Origin: Corylus avellana
Lineage: Eukaryota > Streptophyta > Magnoliopsida > Fagales > Betulaceae
DNA: 64,000 nucleotides
Direction of reading: 5' to 3'
NCBI RefSeq assembly: GCF_901000735.1
Contig: NC_081551.1
Location: 14,320,906-14,384,905 of the forward strand
Shown: positions 25,169-36,200 of the stretch, piece by piece
Position numbering within the stretch: position 1 is the stretch's first letter
How the letters are laid out: every line of letters starts with the position of its first letter
Made by a program: the position numbers and the translations under genes
Notes under the pieces: generated by a model
The model's input: only the letters and a program-made list of their open reading frames with translations
Told to the model about the DNA's origin: nothing
Databases searched by the model: none

Positions 25169-27239
25169 TAAAAATATGTAGGAATGTGTAAGTTGCATGT
25201 AGAACAGAGGATTCTATGAGAACTCTGACTAATGTGCCACTAAGTACATTAATATCAAACATGGGGTTCACTCTATTATGACATCTAGAAAATGAACTGC
25301 AATTGAATTTAATAAGTGGGTGACATAAAGCAGTAAAATACGAATAAAGCGCACATTTAGTAAATTGTAAATCTGTATTGTTAAAGAAATAATATACAAC
25401 AAAATAGGAATGAGGAAGTAATAAGTAAAGCATGGTTATCAGTAAGCTTTGAAAGTTATACATGAAAAGCATACTTACCACTACTGCGGAGGAAGAGCCG
25501 AGTTTCACCATCATAAAGGGTTCCTTTGGCTCGGTTATAAGCAAAGAAAGGTTCACATAAATCATCGTGGCCCTTTATTCAAGTACATTGATATAAATAT
25601 CAAGTTTGTTCTATATATTTCTCTTCAAGGAGGATGTTAATAAGTACAGCATTAATAAAAGCAGCTTTGGCAGATATTATAAAACAAAACATGTAGCTTC
25701 TCAGACTAATGTTACCTTTGAACAGAATGAACAATTACCGCAAGGCATGATGAAAGATCCCACAACGCGGGATCCAATTGGATATCTGAAAAGTCAAGAA
25801 TACATAACTAATAATCTGTCTTGCTTGCTATCTCCCTCAACCAAAAATAATAATTTTTTATCTGAAGATTTTAGGTGAAACACTTCTATACAGAAGCAGA
25901 GGCCCTTTAAATCTATTAAATATAACTACACCTTTCTATTGTTTTGCTGTCTGTAAGTGCCCCATGCTCAACAACTTCACCAGTTATCTCATGCCCCACA
26001 ACACAAGGACTAGCAAATGGAAGTTCACCTTTCATAACATGGAGATCAGAGTGACAGACTCCACAGGCTGCAATCAGAGATACAATATCAGATGTGATTG
26101 CAGAATATTCGTATATAAGTAATTAAATGATTGGTCATACATTTCCTTACACTATTAAACCAAGAATAACCACAACCCATATAAGAGGACTAGAAATAAA
26201 ATGTTATTTATCACATAACAGTTCAGCATTCAAGTTCTGAACATCACAGATGCCTTGAAATAGTCATTATCAGGACAAGAGTTATCAAATTACATTACTC
26301 TCAGTTCAAGATCTCTGAGCAGAGATCTGCTTAGAGTTCAGATGCTTGTATGGTAATAGGCATTGTATCAGCAGAATCTCATCATGCACAAACAAAACCA
26401 ACATATGCTTCAAAGGGCCTGCCTTGCAAAATTTTGCTACATGCCCTCAAATTACATCGACTTAATCCGTGTTGAATTAACAGATAGACCCGTTTACAGT
26501 TACATTATTTGCAAACGTAACTCGGAATAATTCTCTATCAACTATTTGCTTTTCTTTTCACTTAAAACCAAACAAAATAATTAGAGGGAAAAAAAAAAGG
26601 TGGTAAAGAAACGAATTAAATTCTTTAAACCTTCCCCCCCGGAGGAGCCTCCTCAGCATTTTCTGATGAACCAAACAAAGCTAATCAGATAATCTGATTA
26701 ATTAATAGTTTGCCACTTTTTTTTTGAGTCATTCGTTACTCTAATGAGAAAAAGACTTGCCTATTTGTAGAGAAAATGAAAAATTCATGATCATCCAATT
26801 TTGGGGTCTGTAATGTATTAGGATTATTTCAGTGGAGCTTTCAAAACTGCGATCTCTATTTCCCTACCAAACAACAACAAACGCAATACCCAAAACAAAA
26901 CAAAACAAAAATGATCACCAGCAGTATTAGGAGAAGAATACCCTTGTTTTTTATGAGAATTTCACCGGCCTTAGGGCGAGGCATGCGGAATTCTTCGATG
27001 GTAAGGGGCTTATTGGGTTCCCAAAACACAGCTGCGCGCATGTACGAGGGAAGTCCCGCCCCGCCCTCTGAATGAAGACCACGCCCAACATTTTCAACAA
27101 TCTTACCGTTGTTGTCCAACGTGGTATAATGGGTCAAGAACTTGTCACCCAAACACGAAGAAGATCTCAAAGTGTGGGTCTTGGTGATCGCTCTACGAAT
27201 CAGAGAAGTAAATACCATTTGGGTTTGCCGAGGAAACAT
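13901..27239 (-). CDS. Zinc-dependent alcohol dehydrogenase-like protein (MDR family), 438 aa
   Basis: An intact gene with 8 exons on the minus strand: 27239-26942, 26067-25932, 25785-25716, 25572-25479, 24980-24767, 18820-18679, 16866-16696 and 14092-13901. All introns are GT-AG and phases agree, giving 1317 nt. It encodes a medium-chain dehydrogenase/reductase. Catalytic-zinc ligands are visible at Cys104, His125-Glu126 and Cys239. The structural-zinc cysteines are 160, 163, 166 and 174. The NAD(P)-binding motif GVGGVG is at 264-269. Length and sequence agree with the Arabidopsis At5g63620-type GroES-like dehydrogenase (from memory); the substrate is not known from sequence. The N-terminus is rich in Arg, Ser and Thr with few acidic residues, so organelle targeting is possible. 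The start is the first ATG, with a second in-frame ATG at 27218. Intron 5 is 5.9 kb, swollen by LINE and LTR insertions. Confidence 0.93.
14524..14577. repeat. 54-bp perfect palindrome in intron 7
   Basis: 27-bp arms meet without a spacer at 14550/14551. The left arm starts CCTCAATTCTTAAAAGAGCA and the right arm is its exact reverse complement. With one mismatch the symmetry extends to 14521-14580. A third partial copy of the arm (TTTTAAGAGAGCAATGGTAT) follows at about 14603-14622. Confidence 0.9.
14637..15079. mobile_element. MITE in intron 7, hAT-like
   Basis: The ends are imperfect inverted repeats (TTCATTTTTTCTTCGATGTAAAATG against TTCGTTTATTTTGTCGTAAAATG), flanked by ACCTAAG at 14630-14636 and 15080-15086. 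The internal motif GTGTTTGGTGCAACCGAAAA recurs in the fragment at 32794-33011. Superfamily is uncertain; the target duplication is 7-8 bp. Confidence 0.65.
16186..16669. mobile_element. Foldback MITE in intron 7
   Basis: The left end GGTTAAAGTATATCTTTTGT and the reverse-complemented right end GTTGAAGTATATGTTTTGT form terminal inverted repeats, with arms continuing inward (CAAATTTCAAGTTGG against its complement near 16626). AAATCTA is repeated on both sides at 16179-16185 and 16670-16676. It ends 27 bp before exon 7 (16696-16866). Confidence 0.65.
18070..18450 (-). mobile_element. LINE fragment in intron 6
   Basis: Similar along its length to 23070-23420 inside the intron-5 LINE (shared CATATCTAACAAATT, CACTCCCACTCCAAA-like and ATCTCCACAAAGCCTCTCT-like segments), in the same orientation. 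A short degenerate L1-type piece with no complete domain. Confidence 0.6.
19896..19926 (-). mobile_element. 31-bp ultra-truncated LINE insertion
   Basis: Only a T-rich tail plus GATAAGTAAAATGCC, flanked by an exact 18-bp direct repeat (ACCAGGTCAGCTATTTCT at 19878-19895 and 19927-19944). T-tract followed by GATAAGTAA is also how the 3' end of the LINE at 22452 begins on this strand, so this is best explained as a target-primed LINE insertion cut off after about 15 bp of body. Confidence 0.75.
21779..22342 (-). mobile_element. Solo LTR inside the LINE
   Basis: 564 bp with TGACGTAG ... CTACATCA termini and a perfect 5-bp duplication AAATC at 21774-21778 and 22343-22347. A TATA-like TATAAATA on the minus strand (about 21980) suggests minus-strand orientation. 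No internal coding region. Confidence 0.88.
22452..22985 (-). mobile_element. Young 5'-truncated LINE
   Basis: 534 bp with a poly(T) start on this strand (poly(A) tail, 22452-22468) and an exact 13-bp target duplication ATACTGAACAACT at 22439-22451 and 22986-22998. It carries the zf-RVT end of an L1-type ORF2 (22543-22980, Cys/His pattern [18 protein letters not shown], then a WREGNN-like WRERNNR). The open frame and sharp ends suggest it is much younger than the LINE it landed in. Confidence 0.88.
23772..24299 (-). pseudogene. LINE reverse transcriptase fragment
   Basis: Part of the ORF2 RT domain of the old [24 protein letters not shown], then [15 protein letters not shown] and [13 protein letters not shown] are typical plant L1 RT blocks. 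GLRQRDPL departs from the usual GLRQGDPLSP. The catalytic FADD block is not preserved. Confidence 0.85.
25130..25168. repeat. (GA)n microsatellite in intron 4
   Basis: A nearly uninterrupted run of GA units (one GAAAG interruption) in the intron between exons 4 and 5 of the dehydrogenase gene. Confidence 0.85.
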
Positions 27240-27302
27240 ATTTTGAGCGTGGACGCTGGTTTGGAAACTATCTTCTCTCCGTGCTGTGCGTTTGACCGAT
27301 GA

Positions 27303-29157
27303 GTAGAGTAGGAGCCAAATCCCTCGTCAGATGCATTTTAAAATAAGTATACGGCTATAAATAGGAAACCAATTCCCGATGTTTTGCTCATTTTCTCCGT
27401 TATCTTCGACTAGCTATCTGGTTTTGTTCACTCATATGATGCTACAAATTTCTTCCAAACATATTTCAACTAAGGCCAAGTGTCGTTCAATGTATTTGGA
27501 TTTATCACAGTTTAGGTTACAAAATTAGTAGAATACTAATAAATAATTATCAAAAATATTAAACAAAATATATGAGAGATTACACTTGGCACTTATTAAA
27601 ATAGGTCAAAAGAAATTTATATCCCAAACTTAATCGGCCAAACAGACCCTTAACTATTTATTATATGAAGATGGTAGAGATTGTTGAAATATTTTCAAAA
27701 TTAATATATATAGATATTATTTTGTGTATTGAGAATGTTTTAAAATTGAACGTTTTAAAAAATATTGAATAAAAAGAGTCTCACATTGGAACGAGATAAA
27801 GTGAACTTGACATTTATAAAGCACTAGCAGCAGCTTCCCTTTGGTTTTCCCTAAGTTTAGGGAACAAAACTATTTTTTATTTCTATATAAAAATATATTT
27901 CACAAGGATCCGACTTACATGCTATTATTAAAATAACATGTAAGTCAAATCCATTTCACAACAGCTTCACTTACATTTTCATATACTATTAAAATATTAT
28001 TTATTTACGAAATATAAGTTTCTTATATACCCTCACTTTTTTTCACAAAATCCCAACACAATCTCCAATTAAAGAGAAAAAAAAATATGAAGAGAGAAAT
28101 GTTTATATTAAAATAATGTATAAGGGACTACTTTTGATTCCCTACACATTGAAAAATACTGTAACAACCCTTGAGGATTGGTTAAATGTTAAAAATTTGA
28201 TGTGAGTAGGTTTTTGTGGTATTTTTTTGAAATTTTTCCTAAACATAAAGAAGGGAATGACATATAAAGCATCTACTACTAGTATTTTAAGGCCCAACAA
28301 ATTTGAGCTATTAGAAATGTTTGGGTGTAGTGTATACTCTAATACATTGCAATAGACACGCACTCACACATGTGGCGTGGGCTGTAGGATGCTTTTGTGG
28401 CGCCTTGATGGTGCACTTGGCAATTAGCTTGAAGCGATCTAATCATGACCGTTTATTTTTTGACTGTCAAGATCGTTCAATTTAGTGGTTTGATCTAAAT
28501 TGTAATTAAGATCTAGGTTGAGATTCAATAATTAAGATCTTATGGTTATTATTATATAATTATTTAATCTAACGGTCATAATCAATTTTTGACGGTTAAA
28601 TTAGCAATTTAATTTCGAAATTATCTTTGCAGTGTAGAAGATAATTATCTCTTATTATTCTATTCCTTTTAGAACTCTTCTCTTCTCTATACTTAGAAAA
28701 TTATTAGTCTCCGTCTCTTGATAGAATAAAAAATATAAGGGTATTTTGGATTTAATTTCGTTTTGTAAAGCAATTAAACTACATAAGTTTTTATGGGTTT
28801 ATTGTATTCTGGAGAAATATTTGTTGCTACCCATTTACATACCATATCTAAGGGGGCCTAATAATTTATTAAGGAAAGTTACGTTATAACACACCTTAGG
28901 AGCAATTTCGATTTCTTATTTTTTCATTATTTCTCTTAGAGAGATAAGATTGTAAACTTTTAAAAGACATGAAGCTGACATTGCAACTTTTTTTAAGTTT
29001 GGTATGATTCCAAAAGTGCCCAAACAAGGAGTAAATGAAGTTAGTAAACTATTATATAATTGTCATATAATTTGATGTATGGCAATGAAAATCAACTCTC
29101 AAATCAACACTTACAAAATAATAATAATAATAATAATAATGACAGATATTCACGACC
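27303..29157. other. Intergenic, AT-rich, MITE remnants
   Basis: No gene. It holds the promoter side of the minus-strand dehydrogenase gene (just above 27239). AT-rich repeats with partial inverted symmetry (for example around 27900-27950, where CTTACATG and CATGTAAG flank a short AT loop) suggest decayed MITEs whose borders I cannot define. A (TAA)n run lies at 29119-29140. Confidence 0.4.
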
Positions 29158-29267
29158 TTTTTTTTTTTTTTTGACATGTTCATACAACGGAAAAGAAAGA
29201 GAGATTCGAACTAGTGATCTCTACTTCATTAAACATGGTTTATAACCGATTGAGCTAACTCTCGGGA
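29158..29267 (-). mobile_element. tRNA-derived SINE
   Basis: Read on the minus strand it has a box-A-like TAGCTCAATCGG, a box-B-like AGTTCGAATC and then a poly(A) tail (poly(T) at 29158-29172 here). It is flanked by ATTCACGA (29148-29155) and ATTCACTA (29272-29279). Same family as 58219-58337. A retroposon, not a functional tRNA gene. Confidence 0.78.
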
Positions 29268-29731
29268 CGCGATTCACTACTATTACATTCATATGAAATA
29301 CATATCCATCTACAAAATAGTTTTTTTTTTTTTTTTTTTTTTTTTTTGCGGTTGTTTGGTTCCCTCATCATCGATATGTAGAATAAATATTCTTTAAAGG
29401 GATATGAAAATAACTATTCCAAATTTCCAAGACCCATGAAATAATGAACTTTTTTTTTTTGTTGACTCCAAAAAAATTCCTCTTCAGCGGTCACCTCACC
29501 GACCCCACCCCCGGAAAACATTTCAGGTCTCTCTTGTCCGGCCACGTGTTCTTGTGCGCTCCTAAAGTCATGTCTACAGAACGAGGCAGATGGCATATGT
29601 TTGACCTTCCGAGTGCTTAGGTAGACCCAACACTTCCCCTTCCTTTCCTTTCCTTTCCCTTCCATCTGCTCTTTGTCGCCCTTCAAGATTATTATTATTA
29701 TTATTATTAAAGTGTTCATTCATTTCTTATA

Positions 29732-30112
29732 AGTATTTTCAGTAGGCTTTTCGTCATCTTTTTTACATTTAATGATTTAAATTACTTTTTGCTTTCTTAT
29801 GTTAAAATGCACCCAAATACCTTCCTTTAATCATTTCCTTTATCTTTAAAATATTTATTTTTTAAATTTTTTTAATTATATTATACATATGAAAGGAGAG
29901 ATGAGAGAGAATTGAGAAATATGAGAGAAGAGAGGAGAGAAGAGAGATAATATATATATATTTTTAATAATCATAAGGATTGCAATAGTGGAACCTAAAA
30001 CATTGAGTTCTACTGTAGCAATCATAATGTTTATGATTCATTTAGGGAGTCTACTGTGAGATTTTTTTGTGATTTTTTGAACATATTTAGTCTGCTAGGA
30101 ATGTTCTAATGC
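29732..30112. mobile_element. MITE related to the element at the right end of the window
   Basis: Shares with 63812-64000 (in reverse orientation) the segment TTCTACTGTAGCAATC, the segment TTTAGGGAGTCTACTGTGAGA and the end AGTCTGCTAGGAATGTTCTAA, whose complement is the other copy's start TTAGAGCATTCCCAGCAGACT. The left border is approximate. Confidence 0.55.
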
Positions 30113-30391
30113 GACACTACCCATTTACGACCCATTTATCATATACATGTATTTTTATAATAAGGTTCATCTAGGCGTCATAAAAAATAGTTACATGTAT
30201 AGGATAAACGGGTACCTGTTTATTTGGCAAGTACCTGTTTTGCCAGCCCTACTTAAAATATAAAAAATGATTGATGTCAATATTTTACCCATATTATTTT
30301 ATAAATCAATCAAATTATTAGATTTGTAGATTTATGTAGATCCCAAATAAGTCAATGATAAAATTCACAAATTTAATAATTGATTTATTGA

Positions 30392-30395
<4 letters not shown>

Positions 30396-30437
<42 letters not shown>
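30396..30437. repeat. (TA)n microsatellite
   Basis: About 20 uninterrupted TA units. Confidence 0.9.
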
Positions 30438-30440
<3 letters not shown>

Positions 30441-30649
30441 CAAGTTATTAACACCAATCATTTATCTTCATATATTCTAACATCTCCTTCAAACTCAAGG
30501 TGGAATATTATTGAATCTTGAGCTTGAAATAAAAAAACAATGATAATGACAGTGGTAGAGGCCGAGAACGAGCCATAGATGGTGGTGATTGCCGAAAGAG
30601 ATAGAGGCTAGCGGGGTAGCCAACGACAATGGAATGTGACTGGTGAATG

Positions 30650-30900
30650 CAGATGCAAAAGAGCCGATAACGAGCCAAAACTCCAAAAGGAGCCAACAAC
30701 GGGCCAGGGCTGACAATGAATTAAACTTCAAAAGGGGTCGACGAAGGGCCAAAATCCCAAAAATGGCCGACAACGAGCCAAGGCTGACAATGAGCCAAAC
30801 TTCAAAAGGGGCTAATGATAGGGCCAAAATCCAAAAGGGGCCGACAACGGGTCAGAGCTTACAATGAGCCAAACTTCAAAAGGGGCCGACGATGGGCCAA
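30650..30900. repeat. Minisatellite, about 72-bp unit
   Basis: Three to three and a half degenerate copies of a unit built from GGGCCAAAATCC, GGCCGACAACGAGCC, GGCTGACAATGAGCC and AAACTTCAAAAGGGG. It belongs to the internal region of the minus-strand LTR element that follows. ORFs across it are repeat translations. Confidence 0.75.
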
Positions 30901-31086
30901 AAATAAAATAAAAAAATAAAAAAGAAAAATGAGCCCACTTTGGCGGTTATTAGATCGGCGCATGGCGCGCGCGGTGACTCATGGAGGAGCGTGGCAGGTG
31001 GATGTAGCAAAACAATGAGATTGTTGGAGAGAACACTTGAAAAATTCAATGACGTTAAAGGCCACAAAAAAGTGCCTCTGATATCA

Positions 31087-31453
31087 TGTTGAAATAATGA
31101 TAATGCGGAAATATGACGGAAGCAATATAGAAAAAAAATACAAAGAATTTAGAGATGGTTCAATGTTAAACACCTATGTTCACTGCTCGGAATACTCTTA
31201 AGGGTTACATTGTGCTCTTTAACTTTATTTGTCTACAATACGAAGGTCCCTATTTATAGGGTAATGTCTAAATATAATTATTGTAATCAAATCCCCATTG
31301 ATTTGATTACAATCTCAATATTTAATTACAATCAACCCATAAATAAAGAATATTTGATATCAGCATAATTATGAAATATGCGAAAAATATTATATATTAT
31401 AACAAAAAATATGTAGCGTTTATATATATATGATTTTGAAAATCAATTCAACA
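31087..31453 (-). mobile_element. LTR of a degenerate minus-strand retroelement
   Basis: TGTTGAA ... TTCAACA termini, 367 bp. Directly to its left, CCTCTGATATCA (31075-31086) is the complement of a TGATATCAGAGG primer-binding site (initiator tRNA-Met type), so the element runs right to left. At about 30463-30500 a CTCCTTCAAACTCAAGG block looks like the complement of a polypurine tract plus LTR start, but that LTR does not match this one. Possibly a non-autonomous Copia-type remnant with the minisatellite as internal sequence. Confidence 0.6.
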
Positions 31454-32793
31454 ACAAAAACAAATACAAATGAAAGTAAAAAATACACCTCTCAACAAAA
31501 TGCTGAACAAAAAGGCCACAAAAGTCTACTACAGTAAATTTTTACCACCTAAACCCTCCCCCCCAAAAAAACCCTAATTACCCTATGATTTGAAAATGTA
31601 GATTTTAAAAATAAATTAAATTATAATTTTTTAAAAAACAATCCCAATTTTTAAATAATCTATTTTATATAATTTGATTTAAAATTATATTTTTGTGCAT
31701 AAAATCATAACGCCAAACACCCACGAAGAATTTCCCTCGAAAAAGAGGTGAGGTGAATTTTACGACTACAAAAGCTTCTCCAACAGTCACAGTCGGGTCA
31801 CATAAATGGAGATCGAATAATAATTGTTTTAAGTACCAAAAAAAATTATTATTATTTTGCTACATGGCGGTATTCTAATGGACACAAATGAAAACACATA
31901 CAATGGTAAGCTGTAGAAGAGTGCTACCGTGTCATGTCGATCTTAAAACAGAATCCATGTCCAGCGAAGCACAACAAACATCTGCCAGTCCGAACACGCT
32001 GTCGACCTCTTTCTCCTCTCCTGTCTTTCCTCAAAGATAGATTCATCAGCACGTGCGCGCGTAAAAGCTATATGTTACACTCGCTCTCTTTTTACGACAC
32101 TTGTCTGCCGCGGCACTCTATTTAATGCCTTAAATTCGGTCATGATAGCATCCCCAAGCTGGGGACCTTTACTCCTTTACAACCACTCTGCGGTGTACAC
32201 TTTTCTCCCTTCGTATTTTTTTTATTATTATTATTATCGGGTGTACAAACGATTCATGTCTCGTATGTGCCTACCAAAAAAGAGTAACATGCAGTTACCC
32301 AGTTCCCAACTCGTTATGAGAATTTTTTTTTTTCTCTTTTATTTATTTATTGTAAGCAAGATAACTATTACGTTAAACAAAACAATGCTAGGACATGAGA
32401 GTGTCGGAGACCCAACAAATACACCAAAACAGTTAAGTCTTATTTATTAAACAAAAACTGTAAGTATATATGTTTAATTTAACAACATTTTTTTAAAGAG
32501 AATTTAAAATAGAGCCATGAAACCGTAGGGTGCGTTTGACATTGACATTTTATAAACAAAAAGTGTCAATTTTAACCAAATTGTAAAAAAATTGATCATT
32601 TTAGATTGTATTTTTAAAAAGTTATGATTTGAAAAAGTAAAAAAATATGTGTTTTCAAATCTGCAATATGATATTTTTCTTAAAACACACAATTTTAAAA
32701 GCTAAATTACAATTTTGCCAAAACATTTAAATGCATTTTTAAAAATCATATTTTCAAATCAAACATTTTAATTTGCAAACTCAAACGAACAAT
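31454..32793. other. Intergenic, no gene seen
   Basis: AT-rich. The piece 32529-32790 begins AGGGTGCGTTTGACA and ends with CAAACGAAC, weak inverted termini that suggest another MITE. The short ORFs have no recognisable similarity. Confidence 0.35.
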
Positions 32794-33011
32794 TAGGCTC
32801 TGTTTGTTTCGTCGTAAAATATTTTTCAGAAAATATTTTCAGCATTTTTACGGTGTTTGGTGCGATCGAAAAGAATATTTTCAACATTTTTACAGTGTTT
32901 GGTGCGACCAAAAATAATAGTCAAACTGAAAATGATTTCCATTTGACCAAAAAACCTTCACTTTTTTCGTAAAACAGTTTACATTTTTTAATTCCGTAAA
33001 CCATTTTCCCC
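32794..33011. repeat. Fragment of the intron-7 MITE family
   Basis: Carries TTTCGTCGTAAAATATTTTTC and two copies of GTGTTTGGTGCGA, shared with 14637-15079. The right arm is missing. Confidence 0.55.
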
Positions 33012-34560
33012 TGCTCACTTGAGACGCACTCGACCCTAAACGTGACGCAGTCATCTTTTATCCGTCACGCTCAATTCGCACAACTCCCGTCTCTCTCTCT
33101 CTCTCTCTCTTAGTGGAGCTTCTCATCTTCTCCTTCACGCTCAACACCATACAACTCCTCTCTCTCGGTTAGCATCTCAGGCAGTCTCATTCTCTATCTT
33201 TCTTTGTTGAATTGTATGGTTTCTTTTCTCTATCATTTTCATTTACATCTGAAGTTTTTTGATCTAGAGAAAGATAAGTTTTAGATCTACGAATTTGTCT
33301 TTATAGATTTGATAATTTTCATTTAATTTTGTTACAATGTGGGGAGCACACATAGTGAAAAGTTAGAAACACCACTAAAAAATCTCTACCTTAAGGTCAT
33401 TCAAATATACTCTAATAAATGGAGTGAGCAATGTGTAAGCTCAAAATGTGGATGTAAAGGCAGGCTGACGGTGGCTCATGGTAAATCTTGGGGGCATGGA
33501 AGCCATTAGTTGGTGCAATTAATGTAGCTTCCATCTCCTTACAAAAGAAAAGAGAAAATACAGAAATAGAGAAGAGGAGAAGAGAAAATTGGAGGAGAAA
33601 GAAAGGGGGTGGAGTAAACGAGGAAGCAGTTCAAACAGTTTTCAGTTGAAGAGCTTATTCAAAAGTTTTTATGGGTCGAGAGAGACATAATTGTTTCTCA
33701 CATTTCATTTAATAACAAATCCTGCTAAATTGATGCTTAGAAAATAAAAAAATCGTAATTGAGACAGAGACAGATCTCTAAATTAGCCATCAATTCAGAA
33801 TAGTGGACAGAGTATTTCAAATATTATATTTATTCATCAAAAAAAAAAAAAAAAAAAACCCAATTTCTTGACGCAAGTAAAGCCTTGATTTAAAAGTTTT
33901 TATATTATTTACTATACTCTTATATGGCTGTTATATAGCTATAATGATATAACAATTAAAATTAACTATTAATTTTTTTTTTTTATAAGCCCTCTTGATT
34001 CGGAAGCTGATTTTTACTGTCACATCATTATAGTTGTATAAGAGTAGTCACAGAATTTATTAAATAGCTATATTCAAAACTTTTATGTGACTTTAATGGA
34101 TTAAGATCTTTTATAATTTTAAAGAAATAATAAATTTATAAATTACGTAATTTTAGTAATTTGATGACATCAAAATACTTAAAAAATGTCAAATATTAAA
34201 AATATAATATGTTTCAGTTGAGAATTAGTTTTATGAATAAGAAACGTTTCTACATAAGTAAAGCTTTTGGTTTTAACGGTTAAACTAATTAATGCGCTAA
34301 AATAATCCAAAAATAACAAAAGCAGAAAGAAAGAAAAAAATCAACAGCAAACACACGTGTCAGGCGAGGAGATGCGACAGGGTCAGCAGACAGGTGAACC
34401 AGGGTGTGAGATTATAGACGCCCAAAATTGTGCTTAAAAAAAGGAAGCTTTAGCTTTAGCTTTAGACAGGCCCCGGAATGGCGGTGCCGCTGCTGCTTCT
34501 CATGGCCAAGCAAAGTAAAAACGAACAATTGTTATTCTCCTTCCATTTCCTCACAGCCGA
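33012..34560. other. Intergenic stretch upstream of the TOM1-like gene
   Basis: Contains a (CT)n run at about 33091-33110 and an inverted-repeat element at 33891-34083 (arms around TTTACTATACTCTTATA and its complement near 34040). No gene. The end of this stretch should hold the promoter of the TOM1-like gene; TATTTATAT near 34600 is a possible TATA element. Confidence 0.4.
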
Positions 34561-34726
34561 TATTCTAATTGTATGATACACACACTGTACAACCTCGTTA
34601 TTTATATCACAGCACAAAAAAAGGGGAAAAAAAAACCGAGAGAGAGAGAGAAAAGATAAGTTGAAGGAAGATTTTTGGTTAATTTTTGAGTTTGTAGCCG
34701 TTTGATCTCTGGCTCTCTCGCTCGGA

Positions 34727-35053
34727 ATGCTGAGGCTCTCTAGGGTTTACCAGCTCTTCTTCACAGCGCTTCTCATTGCCTCTGTCTTCCTCTCCTTCTT
34801 CGCAGGTACACGTCGTCGTTTTTGCTTTCATTTTCCGTAGATTAGCTTAGGATTTTCAGCGTTTTGGTTCCTACAATCTACAATTTTCTTGATGCCTCTA
34901 CTGTTACTACTGAGATCTGAAAGAATTTTGCGTAGCTTTAAAGGAAGAAGAATTTTCGTTCAGTGTTTTGCTGATAGTGCTCTAACTTTTGTACTATTGT
35001 GTTGATTTGTTATCTAACGTTGTAGATATTTTGTTTGATTGCTTGCAGAGTAG
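34727..35053 (+). CDS. Spliced upstream ORF encoding a 27-aa hydrophobic peptide
   Basis: ATG at 34727. The first part ends at 34805 before a GTACAC donor. The inferred next leader exon starts after TTGCAG at 35049, and the joined frame reads Ala-Glu-stop (TAG at 35051-35053). The peptide begins MLRLSRVYQ and is followed by an unbroken hydrophobic run suited to one membrane span or a signal anchor. It sits about 1.1 kb 5' of the TOM1-like start codon, so it is either an upstream ORF of that transcript or a separate microprotein. The splice sites are predicted from sequence only, and I do not recognise the peptide family. Confidence 0.45.
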
Positions 35054-35137
35054 CATGCTACGCCGTTTTGTTATCGGAGTCGGTTTCAATCATCGGACGC
35101 TTGTGGTTGATTGAGTTCTTGGCTTTTCTCAGTGAAT
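35049..35137 (+). other. Putative 5' UTR exon of the TOM1-like gene
   Basis: Bounded by TTGCAG on the left and a GTATGT donor at 35138. The next acceptor that reaches the coding ATG is TTTGAAG at about 36194. Inferred from splice signals only. Confidence 0.4.
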
Positions 35138-36200
35138 GTATGTCGAAGTGATCGGATTTAGTTCTGCCCTCTTTATAATTGGTGCATTATCTTCGGCTTC
35201 TCTGAAGTTTAACGCTTGTGTTGGTTTTTCTTGGTTTAATTTCCATAATGAATTCATTTGCAAGCTGATTTTCCATTGGAGCGAGTGATAGGTGTCTTAT
35301 GCGAAAATCTAGTGGGGTATGTTAGCTGTGGGCCTGTGGCATCAATGGAAGAGTGGGTTTCTGCGTTTTGGTAGCAGAGAAATATTTGAAGCCAATTTGA
35401 GTGAGAGTGAAAACTAATTTAGCTAAATTCTATTCATAATTTTCCAAACGATAAGTGATGGGTGCGATAATACTTATCAAAAAAAAAGAAAAAAAAAAAA
35501 AGATGTGGATACTGGGCTATTTCTATGATCATAAAATTATTTGTATATATGTGCATTTTGATTACTCTGGCACCATGATTTAGGGTTGAATTTCTGTTTC
35601 CATTGTTTACCTCCAGGGGAATCCACAATTTACTTGTCTTTTGCTATTATTAACATGTTCAGACTAATAGGGTAAATGATGTTAGATTATCAATTAAATG
35701 ACTAAGATCAACATTTTTCTATCAGCTTAAGTTTTGGGAATAAGTAGTGATTTAACATGATATTAGAGCCAAGGTCCTAAGTTTGGACCCTGTCTTCGTC
35801 ATTCACTTCCCATTCAATTAAATATTTTACGTGTTAGGCATCATTTATTAAAAAGAGAGTTTGGGCTCACACGTAAAAGGAAGTGTTGGAATCGTAATTA
35901 AATGATTAAAACCAACTATTTCCTATTAGCTTAAGCTTGTGAGATAAGTGGTGATTTAACAAATAAAAATTCTGGTCTTTAGTTATGCTTGGTTGAAGCT
36001 CAAATATGACAAAGCAATATTGATTCTCCAATTGCATGTAGAGGCTTCGATGTTCTTAAGAGTGTACACTTATGGCATGTTATCTCAAGTGATGCTGTTC
36101 TGCCAAATTTAGAACTTACACCTGCAATAAGTTAATTCTTCTTTTCTTTGAACTTGACATGTTCCATGTCTAAACATATTTTGTGTCTTTGAAGACAAAG

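Noticed and set aside
25002..25565. A 187-codon minus-strand frame
   Set aside because: It covers intron 4 of the dehydrogenase gene, including the GA microsatellite; exon 4 itself is read in another frame.
29158..29267. tRNA gene on the minus strand
   Set aside because: Box-A and box-B-like motifs are present, but there is no foldable acceptor stem, and a body plus poly(A) tail and flanking direct repeats mark a SINE.
29414..29719. A 101-codon minus-strand frame
   Set aside because: It begins in a (TAA)n run, shows no motif and lies among repeats. Nothing supports it as a gene.
30495..30827. Overlapping 60-110 codon frames on both strands
   Set aside because: They are translations of the minisatellite units.
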